A DNA stretch of 64,000 bases from Escherichia coli DSM 30083 = JCM 1649 = ATCC 11775. Lineage in GTDB: Bacteria; Pseudomonadota; Gammaproteobacteria; Enterobacterales; Enterobacteriaceae. This document shows positions 53,617-62,059 of this stretch, piece after piece (position 1 is the stretch's first letter; each line of letters opens with the position of its first letter). The notes under the pieces are model-generated. The model had not been told where the DNA came from. It worked only from the letters and a program-made list of their open reading frames with translations, and made no database searches. The position numbers and the translations under genes are program-made. The DNA lies in assembly GCF_003697165.2 (NCBI RefSeq), contig NZ_CP033092.2, positions 124,001 to 188,000 of the forward strand. The letters are read 5' to 3'.

Positions 53617-53724
53617 ATGACGCTCGCAGAGCTGGGCATGGCCTTCTGGCATGATTTAGCGGCTCCGGTCATTGCTGGCATTCTTGCCAGTATGATCGTG
53701 AGCTGGCTGAACAAGCGGAAGTAA
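53617..53724 (+). CDS. ldrD: LdrD-type small membrane toxin, copy 1
   Basis: This 35-residue type I toxin starts MTLAELGMAFWHDLAAP and ends IVSWLNKRK. A hydrophobic helix with a basic C terminus would insert in the inner membrane. It differs from the other copies at one residue (Ser in place of Asn before WLNKRK). It is controlled by the opposite-strand rdl RNA. Confidence 0.92.
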   Translation: MTLAELGMAFWHDLAAPVIAGILASMIVSWLNKRK

Positions 53725-53773
53725 CGTGTCATGCGGGCGTCAGGCTGCCGTAATGGCAATTTGCGCCCGGATC

Positions 53774-53805
53774 AGGCCGCAGGGGGAAACTCTGCGGCCT
53801 TTTTC
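53774..53805 (+). terminator. Terminator of ldr copy 1
   Basis: AGGCCGCAG and CTGCGGCCT form a 9-bp stem followed by TTTTT. Confidence 0.85.
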
Positions 53806-53982
53806 GTAAGAAAAATGCAACGGTTGCAAGCGGATAATATTCTGCGGAATGCGCAGCACAGAGTGAAGAAGTGACGGATTCCGGAGCAGAAAAACAATCG
53901 TAGAATCAGCTGCAAGCCGGAAAGGTTCCGGTGAGGCGCAATGTTGCGGGGGCTTAATCCCTGGTGGCATTGGTTGCTGGAG

Positions 53983-54048
53983 AGAGAAAACCCCCGCACG
54001 TTGCAGGTATGCACCTGACAACATCACGGGGGCCATTCTTGCATCTAG
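53983..54048 (-). ncRNA. RdlD-type antisense RNA, copy 2 (divergent 5' end)
   Basis: It has the same promoter hexamers and the same terminator as copy 1, but the 5' part reads TCTAGATGCAAGAATGGCCCCC instead of a TTCAGGTTCAAGATTAG-type start. The pairing partner in the ldr leader of the same unit changes with it. The ends are estimated. Confidence 0.72.
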
Positions 54049-54098
54049 ACCATTCAAGAATAGCCGCGAAACGTTGTCATTACAACACAGGCGACTAT

Positions 54099-54206
54099 AT
54101 GACGCTCGCAGAGCTGGGCATGGCCTTCTGGCACGATTTAGCGGCTCCGGTCATTGCTGGCATTCTTGCCAGTATGATCGTGAACTGGCTGAACAAGCGG
54201 AAGTAA
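54099..54206 (+). CDS. ldrD: LdrD-type small membrane toxin, copy 2
   Basis: This 35-residue toxin, MTLAELGMAFWHDLAAP to IVNWLNKRK, has the same protein sequence as copy 3. It sits 482 bp after copy 1, in the unit with the divergent antisense RNA. Confidence 0.92.
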   Translation: MTLAELGMAFWHDLAAPVIAGILASMIVNWLNKRK

Positions 54207-54255
54207 CGTGTCATGCGGGCGTCAGGCTGCCGTAATGGCAATTTGCGCCCGGACC

Positions 54256-54288
54256 AGGCCGCAGAGGTGAAACTCTGCGGCCTTTTTC
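54256..54288 (+). terminator. Terminator of ldr copy 2
   Basis: AGGCCGCAGAG and CTCTGCGGCCT form an 11-bp stem followed by TTTT. Confidence 0.85.
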
Positions 54289-54465
54289 GTAAGAAAAATG
54301 CAACGGTTGCAAGCGGATAATATTCTGCGGAATGCGCAGCACAGAGTGAAGAAGTGACGGATTCCGGAACAGAAAAACAGTCGTAGAATCAGCGGCAAGC
54401 CGGAAGGGTTCCGGTGAGGCGCAATGTTGCGGGGGCTTAATCCCTGGTGGCATTGGTTGCTGGAG

Positions 54466-54531
54466 AGAGAAAACCCCCGCACGTTGCAGGTATGCACCTG
54501 ACAACATCACGGGGGCTAATCTTGAACCTTA
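54466..54531 (-). ncRNA. RdlD-type antisense RNA, copy 3
   Basis: Nearly identical to copy 1, with one base change in the 5' part (AAGGTTCAAGATTAG in place of CAGGTTCAAGATTAG). Same promoter hexamers and terminator. The ends are estimated. Confidence 0.72.
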
Positions 54532-54581
54532 ACAACTCAAGAATAGCCGCGAAACGTTGTCATTACAACACAGACGGCTAT

Positions 54582-54689
54582 ATGACGCTCGCAGAACTGG
54601 GCATGGCCTTCTGGCATGATTTAGCGGCTCCGGTCATTGCTGGCATTCTTGCCAGTATGATCGTGAACTGGCTGAATAAGCGGAAGTAA
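54582..54689 (+). CDS. ldrD: LdrD-type small membrane toxin, copy 3
   Basis: This 35-residue toxin is identical to copy 2 at the protein level. It is 483 bp after copy 2 and ends 86 bp before the convergent bcsG stop. Confidence 0.92.
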   Translation: MTLAELGMAFWHDLAAPVIAGILASMIVNWLNKRK

Positions 54690-54738
54690 CGTGTCATGCG
54701 GGCGTCAGGCTGCCGTAATGGCAATTTGCGCCCGGATC

Positions 54739-54769
54739 AGGCCGCAGGGGGAAACTCTGCGGCCTTTTT
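54739..54769. terminator. Terminator of ldr copy 3
   Basis: AGGCCGCAG and CTGCGGCCT form a 9-bp stem followed by TTTTT, between ldr copy 3 and the convergent bcsG. Confidence 0.85.
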
Positions 54770-54774
54770 CGTTC

Positions 54775-56454
54775 TTACTGCGGGTAAGGCACCCAGTCGC
54801 CGCCGTTCAGGCGAACGTACGGTTTATCCTGGTATTGAATAACTACTGCATTTGAGTTCTCAGAGACCGGTGCTGTTTGTGGTAACCCACTGGTGAGTTT
54901 TTTCCAGTCAACATTGTCTTCGGAGAAAATCTTGCCATCAAGAACGCGAACTACCAGATCGGAGATAGCCAGGAAGCTGCTCGGTTGGTCGATGACAATC
55001 GGAGCCCCCTGATGTGGTGCCTTCATGCCGAAGAATTTCACCCCAACGGGGACGTCTGTGATAGACGGGCTAGGGATATCACGTAGACCAGATACCTGCA
55101 TTCTGTCGCCCTTCAGCGCGCCGCCGTGTTCCGGCACCACTACCACCATCACTTTACGACCCGATTTCTCCAGTTCAGTAAAGAAGGCGTCCAGTTCATC
55201 AAAGAATTTTTGCGCCCGCGCTTTGTAATCCGCTGTTTTGCTGACGCCCGGATAATGGTTGCCGTCATGCAGTGGAAGCGTGTTGTAGAACGTGGCACTA
55301 CGGCTGTTTTTATCTTTTTCGGTAACGTCCAGCCAACGGTTAAGCACGGCGGTATCGTCATAAACCGGCGAACCATCAAAGCCCAGCAAAATAACCGGCA
55401 GATTTGTTTGATCCATCAATTCGCTCTGCATGCCGCCATTTTCGCGAACTTCCTTCAAAAAACCACCGAACTGGCCGTTATGTCCCATCATCAGGTGCTG
55501 GGTAAAGCCCAGTTTCGACAGGTTATCAAACAGATAGCAGTCGTTATTTGCCGGTTGATACAGATTAGTGTGCGAAGTCTGCCCGCAGCTGGCGCGCAGT
55601 AAACGGATCGCCGCCGGGCCACTGTAGGAGGTGGCGGAGTTAAAGTTCTTGAACTCAATATCGAAATGCGACCACAGTGGATGCGACATCAATCCGGCGG
55701 CTTCAATATCCGACCAGGAAAGCGAACAGATATTAATCACCAGTAGTTCAAATGGCTGAGCATCAGCGGGCAGCGAAGACGGGAAGATCGATTTACGTTT
55801 CGCCTCCGCGTTATAGAAATTATTCAGCCAGGTGTTAAGGTTTGCTGTTGTTGGCGGTGCAGTTTGTGCGGGTATATCACCCACTACCGGTGCGCCACCC
55901 GTCGCCGCAACGGTTGCCGCTGCGTTACCACCCGTCGTTGTTACAGTGGTCGTCGGTTGACCGGCTGGCCACAAGGAGAAACTTGGTCCCGCCAGGGTAA
56001 GTACGTTCAGCCATAGCAGAATGGCAACCACAAAAACGGTAATGCGAATCCATTGTGACAGGAATAACCAGGCCACGAATAAAACAAAAATGGCCCCAAT
56101 CATCTGCCAGTTAATAAAGCGTGTGACAAGATCGATTAAATAATCGGTACTGAACCCCGCCACCTGCGAACCCTGGCTCATTATGCTTTCCGGGCCAGGC
56201 AACCAGGTGTCATGCCAGAACAAAGCAAAGCCGATCGGCAGGGCAATCCAGTGGCGCAAGCGATGCAGGCTGTAGCGCGGAATGGGCATCAGCAGAAACG
56301 CGGCAAACACCAGATTGAGGAGCGGATGGAAGTTAAGATATCCCGCCCACAACAGGCCGAACTTAACCAGAAAATAGAAGTTCCAGCCGGAAAGGCCGCG
56401 CCAGTATTGCCAGAGGGAAGAAGGCATGGCGGTATTTTGCGTAAATTGAGTCAT
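54775..56454 (-). CDS. bcsG: Cellulose phosphoethanolamine transferase BcsG
   Basis: This 559-residue inner-membrane enzyme adds phosphoethanolamine to cellulose. Four to five N-terminal hydrophobic segments (to about residue 150), an Ala/Thr/Gly-rich linker (about 165-200) and a periplasmic alkaline-phosphatase-like domain with the catalytic Ser in [20 protein letters not shown] and metal ligands in VVVPEHGG are seen. The frame is intact. It overlaps bcsF by 4 bp. Confidence 0.95.
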
Positions 56455-56642
56455 TTTTTGGTTGCCCTGGCTTTTTCCGTGCGGCGTAACGTCCCGGCCG
56501 GTTTAACATAACGAGGTTTAGCAAAGAACAAACGTAAGGTGTCGCGAATGCGTCGCAAAGAGTGCCGCGCCAGATAGCCCAGCGGGAAAAATATCAGTGC
56601 GCAAACGACAATAATTTCAATGATATCGCTGATGGTCATCAT
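56451..56642 (-). CDS. bcsF: BcsF, small membrane protein of the cellulose cluster
   Basis: This 63-residue protein has one N-terminal transmembrane helix (about residues 3-23) and a basic cytoplasmic tail. In K-12 it helps recruit BcsE to the synthase. It overlaps bcsE by 4 bp upstream and bcsG by 4 bp downstream. Confidence 0.92.
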
Positions 56643-58210
56643 GATGAGCGCTCCACAGCATCATCTAACAGTCGCATTGGTTCTGGTATTCGTCGCCAGT
56701 GGCGACCATCGTGCTCGGCATTGATGACCGGTTTAGAACTTTGCGCTAAAGGCAGCGGCATGCCCCATTGTTCTGGGGCAAGCAGGCGCATCTGCACCAG
56801 CTCGGCACTGATTTGATCATCTTCAAACCAGACCATTCGGTTTGAGAAAATGTCGCCAGTAGGCAATGGGAAAATATGATTCAACGCGGTATCCAGATCG
56901 TTAATCCGACAGAATGAGAGAAACAGCACCAGCCGATTACCGCCAATGGTCATGATATCGCCGGTACGGTTAGGGCGACATAGCGTCAGGGCTTGCTCAA
57001 CGCGGATACCCGGTACCGGACGTAGGGCAACCAGAACGCCTTTACCGTGGGCAGGTAATAGAGGGTTATTCATCATGTTGTTGACGGCATTACAGAACAC
57101 ATCCCACTTCTGGAAACCACGCAGTTTGAGCGGCTGGGTCATTGACAGCAAGGTAGTGATATCTTCCGGCACATAGCGACTAAACTTCTGCCCTTGCACG
57201 CTTTCGATCATCGTCAGACAGCGGGAGAGTGGCGCATTCCACGGGATAACCATATTTGCACCGCAGGCCAATAATAAACGTTCATCGGTGGCGCGCAGGC
57301 TGGCGGTATTTTCCCGTACGAGGATTTTCATCGCACTACCGCGCTGGCGACGCAGAGTATGAATGCTGCGGGCCAGTGGCTCGATTTGTGCATTTTGCTG
57401 TAAAGAAAAGACCACCGTCGCCGCCTGAGCGGTACGGGCTTCATTGAACAGGACTTCGTTATTGTTGAACAGTTGCCAGTGTTCCGATAGCGGCGGAGCA
57501 CCCTCCAGTACAGCAACATTACTCAGAATGCGTTTTTCGTCGCTGCGTGGTTGGATTTCCGCCTCCTGGTGTTGAACTAATGTCCAGCAACCATTTTGTT
57601 GCTGAACGCTAAGCTGCTGACGGGCGCTGACCCCTTTTTCGTTGCACCAGAAAGCAATATCCAGCAAATGTTGGTCGCCCTGAAAACGCAAACTGGCAAG
57701 ACCAAAAAGTGAACGGTATTCCTCAAGTAACAATGAAAATTGTTTATCGTTATTATTTCCGGAATTAATTACCAAAAGCGAACAATGGTTTAGCCGGCTC
57801 CATTTATTCATTTTATCCAACCATGAGCGAAGCCGCTCGGCAGGAATGTTTTGCCATGCGTTATTTGCGCAAACAAGAATAAAAAGGTAATTATGGGGAT
57901 CAATAGAACACTGCAAATCACGGGCCAAATAGTATAGACCTTTTTCATGATTTAGCATTGAAAATAATGTTATTTTTTCCGGCCCTTGAGAATCATCTAA
58001 TTGAAAGATTTTCGCTGGATCGCTGTCCATGCTAATGACCGCGACGTGTGCGGTTTCAGCCTGGGATGCAATTGTTTGATTCGCCAGACTGATAGCATCT
58101 TCATGGCGATCGACGTTAAACCACCAGACGCCGCCTGCTGGCATATGTCGCAGCTCATTCCATAATGATGAGATACCGATAGAGAATACAGGGTCCACAA
58201 TGTCCCTCAT
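56639..58210 (-). CDS. bcsE: BcsE, c-di-GMP-binding cellulose synthesis protein
   Basis: This 523-residue cytoplasmic protein has the GIL domain at its C-terminal part, with the c-di-GMP I-site-like RTGD near residue 415 ([11 protein letters not shown]). It raises cellulose output and joins BcsF at the membrane. It is the first gene of the leftward bcsEFG operon, divergent from bcsRQAB across 272 bp. The frame is intact. Confidence 0.95.
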
Positions 58211-58482
58211 GTCAACATTTTGTCTGATTATCAGTTTACTAGCGAAAGCTAAGAAATAAACCTACCATTGAAATTAAAACTTATCAGATTTAGCATGTGA
58301 ATCAATTTAGCAGGTCACAAGACATGTGATTTTAGTCTTTTCGTTTTTAACTTTTTCTGTTGCGTAACGGAAAGTCAAAAAGTGAGCACATTCCCGTCTC
58401 GCCGTAAACAATAAACCGACGAAATGCTCACAGTTAGAATTGTCTCATGAACGGTACGGTTATTTCATAGGGATCAAGAAAA
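58211..58482. promoter_or_regulatory. bcsE-bcsR divergent control region
   Basis: This 272-bp AT-rich gap drives bcsEFG leftward and bcsRQAB rightward. I see no further gene and no strong promoter pair. Confidence 0.5.
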
Positions 58483-58671
58483 ATGAATAACAATGAACCA
58501 GATACTCTGCCTGATCCCGCGATAGGCTATATCTTCCAGAATGATATTTTGGCGTTAAAGCAGGCATTTTCACTGCCTGATATTGATTATGCCGATATTT
58601 CCCAACGCGAACAGTTGGCCGCGGCATTAAAACGCTGGCCGTTGCTGGCAGAGTTTGCGCAACAAAAGTAG
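58483..58671 (+). CDS. bcsR: BcsR, small cellulose-cluster protein
   Basis: This 62-residue acidic protein ends AALKRWPLLAEFAQQK. In K-12 it forms a complex with BcsQ. It is the first gene of bcsRQAB, 11 bp before bcsQ. Confidence 0.93.
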   Translation: MNNNEPDTLPDPAIGYIFQNDILALKQAFSLPDIDYADISQREQLAAALKRWPLLAEFAQQK

Positions 58672-58682
58672 GGGATTGGTGA

Positions 58683-59435
58683 ATGGCCGTACTGGGATTG
58701 CAGGGGGTTCGGGGAGGCGTGGGGACAACAACCATCACCGCCGCATTAGCCTGGTCATTACAAATGTTGGGAGAAAATGTCCTGGTGGTCGATGCCTGCC
58801 CGGACAACTTGTTGCGCCTGTCATTTAACGTTGATTTTACCCACCGTCAGGGTTGGGCCAGAGCTATGCTGGATGGCCAGGACTGGCGTGACGCCGGGTT
58901 GCGCTATACCTCGCAGCTCGATTTGCTGCCTTTTGGTCAGTTATCCATTGAAGAACAAGAAAATCCACAGCACTGGCAAACCCGGCTGAGCGATATTTGC
59001 ACCGGCTTACAGCAACTAAAAGCCAGCGGGCGTTACCAGTGGATTTTAATTGACTTACCGCGTGATGCCTCGCAGATAACCCACCAGCTGCTGAGTTTGT
59101 GCGATCACTCGCTGGCAATCGTCAATGTGGATGCCAACTGCCATATCCGACTGCATCAGCAAGCGCTGCCGGATGGTGCACATATTTTGATTAATGACTT
59201 CCGTATTGGCAGCCAGGTTCAGGACGATATTTACCAGCTTTGGTTGCAAAGCCAGCGCCGATTGCTGCCGATGCTCATTCATCGTGATGAAGCGATGGCT
59301 GAATGTCTGGCAGCTAAGCAACCAGTCGGTGAATATCGCAGTGATGCGCTGGCGGCTGAAGAGATACTGACGCTGGCTAACTGGTGCCTGTTAAACTATT
59401 CCGGGCTGAAAATGCCAGTCGGGAGTGCATCATGA
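58683..59435 (+). CDS. bcsQ: BcsQ, MinD-like ATPase (intact)
   Basis: This 250-residue SIMIBI/ParA-type ATPase localises the cellulose synthase. The phosphate loop reads GVRGGVGTTT, with Arg and Thr at positions where classic ParA has Lys. Codon 6 is TTG (Leu), whereas K-12 MG1655 carries a stop there that prevents cellulose production. Its stop overlaps the bcsA start (ATGA, 59432-59435). Confidence 0.95.
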   Translation: MAVLGLQGVRGGVGTTTITAALAWSLQMLGENVLVVDACPDNLLRLSFNVDFTHRQGWARAMLDGQDWRDAGLRYTSQLDLLPFGQLSIEEQENPQHWQTRLSDICTGLQQLKASGRYQWILIDLPRDASQITHQLLSLCDHSLAIVNVDANCHIRLHQQALPDGAHILINDFRIGSQVQDDIYQLWLQSQRRLLPMLIHRDEAMAECLAAKQPVGEYRSDALAAEEILTLANWCLLNYSGLKMPVGSAS

Positions 59436-62049
59436 GTATCCTGACCCGGTGGTTGCTTATCCCGCCGGTCAACGCACGGCTTATCGGGCGTTATCGCGAT
59501 TATCGTCGTCACGGCGCGTCGGCTTTCAGCGCGACGCTCGGCTGTTTCTGGATGATCCTGGCCTGGATTTTTATTCCGCTGGAGCACCCGCGCTGGCAGC
59601 GTATTCGCGCAGAACATAAAAACCTGTATCCGCATATCAACGCCTCGCGTCCGCGTCCGCTGGACCCGGTCCGTTATCTTATTCAAACATGCTGGTTACT
59701 GATCGGTGCATCGCGCAAAGAAACGCCGAAACCGCGCAGGCGGGCATTTTCAGGTCTACAAAATATTCGTGGACGTTACCATCAATGGATGAACGAGCTG
59801 CCTGAGCGCGTTAGCCATAAAACACAGCATCTTGATGAGAAAAAAGAGCTCGGTCATTTGAGTGCCGGGGCGCGGCGGTTGATCCTTGGTATCATCGTCA
59901 CCTTCTCGCTGATTCTGGCGTTAATCTGCGTTACTCAGCCGTTTAACCCGCTAGCGCAGTTTATCTTCCTGATGCTGCTGTGGGGGTAGCGCTGATCGTA
60001 CGGCGGATGCCGGGGCGCTTCTCGGCGCTGATGCTGATTGTGCTGTCGCTGACCGTTTCTTGCCGTTATATCTGGTGGCGTTACACCTCGACGTTAAACT
60101 GGGACGATCCGGTCAGCCTGGTGTGCGGGCTTATTCTGCTGTTCGCTGAAACGTACGCGTGGATAGTGCTGGTGCTCGGCTACTTCCAGGTCGTATGGCC
60201 GCTGAATCGTCAGCCGGTGCCATTGCCGAAAGATATGTCGCTGTGGCCGTCGGTGGATATCTTTGTCCCGACTTACAACGAAGATCTCAACGTGGTGAAA
60301 AATACCATTTACGCTTCGCTGGGTATCGACTGGCCGAAAGACAAGCTGAACATCTGGATCCTCGATGACGGCGGCAGGGAAGAGTTTCGCCAGTTTGCGC
60401 AAAACGTGGGGGTGAAATATATCGCCCGTACCACTCATGAACATGCGAAAGCGGGCAACATCAACAATGCGCTGAAATATGCCAAAGGCGAGTTCGTGTC
60501 GATATTCGACTGCGACCACGTACCAACGCGATCGTTCCTGCAAATGACCATGGGCTGGTTCCTGAAAGAGAAACAGCTGGCGATGATGCAGACACCGCAC
60601 CACTTCTTCTCGCCGGATCCGTTTGAACGCAACCTGGGGCGTTTCCGTAAAACACCGAACGAAGGCACGCTGTTCTATGGTCTGGTGCAGGACGGCAATG
60701 ATATGTGGGATGCCACTTTCTTCTGCGGCTCATGTGCGGTGATTCGCCGTAAGCCGCTGGATGAGATTGGCGGTATTGCTGTCGAAACGGTAACCGAAGA
60801 TGCGCACACTTCTCTGCGTCTGCACCGTCGTGGCTACACCTCAGCGTATATGCGTATTCCGCAGGCAGCGGGGCTGGCGACCGAAAGTCTCTCGGCGCAT
60901 ATCGGTCAGCGTATTCGCTGGGCGCGCGGGATGGTGCAAATCTTCCGTCTCGATAACCCGCTCACCGGTAAAGGGCTGAAGTTTGCTCAGCGGCTGTGCT
61001 ATGTCAACGCCATGTTCCATTTCTTGTCGGGCATTCCACGACTGATCTTCCTGACTGCGCCGCTGGCGTTCCTGCTGTTTCATGCCTACATCATCTACGC
61101 GCCAGCGTTGATGATCGCCCTGTTCGTGCTACCGCATATGATCCATGCCAGCCTGACTAACTCGAAGATCCAGGGCAAATATCGCCACTCTTTCTGGAGT
61201 GAAATCTACGAAACAGTGCTGGCGTGGTATATCGCACCACCGACGCTGGTGGCGCTGATTAACCCGCACAAAGGCAAATTTAACGTCACCGCCAAAGGTG
61301 GACTGGTGGAAGAAGAGTACGTCGACTGGGTGATCTCGCGGCCCTACATCTTCCTTGTTCTGCTCAACCTGGTGGGCGTAGCGGTTGGGATCTGGCGCTA
61401 CTTCTATGGTCCGCCAACCGAGATGCTCACCGTGGTCGTCAGTATGGTGTGGGTATTCTACAACCTGATTATTCTCGGCGGCGCAGTCGCAGTATCGGTA
61501 GAAAGCAAACAGGTACGCCGATCGCACCGCGTGGAGATGACGATGCCCGCAGCAATTGCCCGCGAAGATGGTCACCTCTTCTCGTGTACCGTTCAGGATT
61601 TCTCCGACGGTGGTTTGGGGATCAAGATCAACGGTCAGGCGCAGATTCTGGAAGGGCAGAAAGTGAATCTGTTGCTTAAACGCGGTCAGCAGGAATACGT
61701 CTTCCCGGCTCAGGTGGCGCGCGTGATGGGTAATGAAGTTGGGCTGAAATTAATGCCGCTCACTACCCAGCAACATATCGATTTTGTGCAGTGTACGTTT
61801 GCCCGTGCGGATACATGGGCGCTCTGGCAGGACAGCTACCCGGAAGATAAGCCGCTGGAAAGTCTGCTGGATATTCTGAAGCTCGGCTTCCGTGGCTACC
61901 GCCATCTGGCGGAATTTGCGCCTTCTTCGGTGAAGGGCATATTCCGTGTGCTGACTTCTCTGGTTTCCTGGGTTGTATCGTTTATTCCGCGCCGCCCGGA
62001 GCGGAGCGAAACGGCACAACCATCGGATCAGGCTTTGGCTCAACAATGA
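59432..62049 (+). pseudogene. bcsA: Cellulose synthase catalytic subunit BcsA, frameshifted
   Basis: BcsA is the c-di-GMP-activated glucosyltransferase and membrane channel of cellulose synthesis. The first frame runs from ATG 59432 to a TAG at 59987-59989 (185 residues, ending FLMLLWG). The rest, from VALIVRRMPG to the natural end, continues in the -1 frame. The interval is 2618 bp, one base short of the 2619 needed for the 872-residue protein, so one G is missing from the G5 tract at 59982-59986. Downstream parts are otherwise complete: LDDGG, FDCDHVP, VTEDAHT, QRIRWARG and the PilZ motif QVRRSHR with DFSDGGLG. Unless the base is a sequencing error or transcription slips on the G tract, full BcsA is not made. 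Confidence 0.85.
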
Positions 62050-62059
62050 TGATAACGCG

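Larger units (their letters stand above)
53391..53879. repeat. Tandem LDR unit 1
   Basis: First of three direct repeats of about 482 bp between yhjV and bcsG, each with an ldr toxin frame, an opposite-strand rdl RNA and a terminator. The CCGGA near the left edge aligns with 53881 and 54364. Unit 1 has a 7-base longer start than the others. In K-12 this locus has a single unit, as I recall. Confidence 0.88.
53880..54362. repeat. Tandem LDR unit 2
   Basis: Middle copy of the 482-bp repeat. The sequence around 54031-54054, where the rdl RNA starts, is clearly different from the other two copies, while the flanks are nearly identical. Confidence 0.88.
54363..54770. repeat. Tandem LDR unit 3
   Basis: Third copy. 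It ends at the terminator just before the bcsG stop and lacks the roughly 85-bp tail (TAAGAAAAATGCAACGG onward) that joins units 1-2 and 2-3, so its right edge is probably the original junction with bcsG. Confidence 0.85.

Noticed and set aside
53772..54014. Minus-strand frames of about 80-105 codons in the LDR array
   Set aside because: They recur in each repeat and cover the rdl RNAs and terminators; a structured non-coding RNA explains them.
59980..62049. A separate 689-residue glycosyltransferase gene starting at GTG 59980
   Set aside because: It is the C-terminal part of bcsA in the -1 frame; the combined length is one base short of the full gene, so a frameshift explains it better than two genes.
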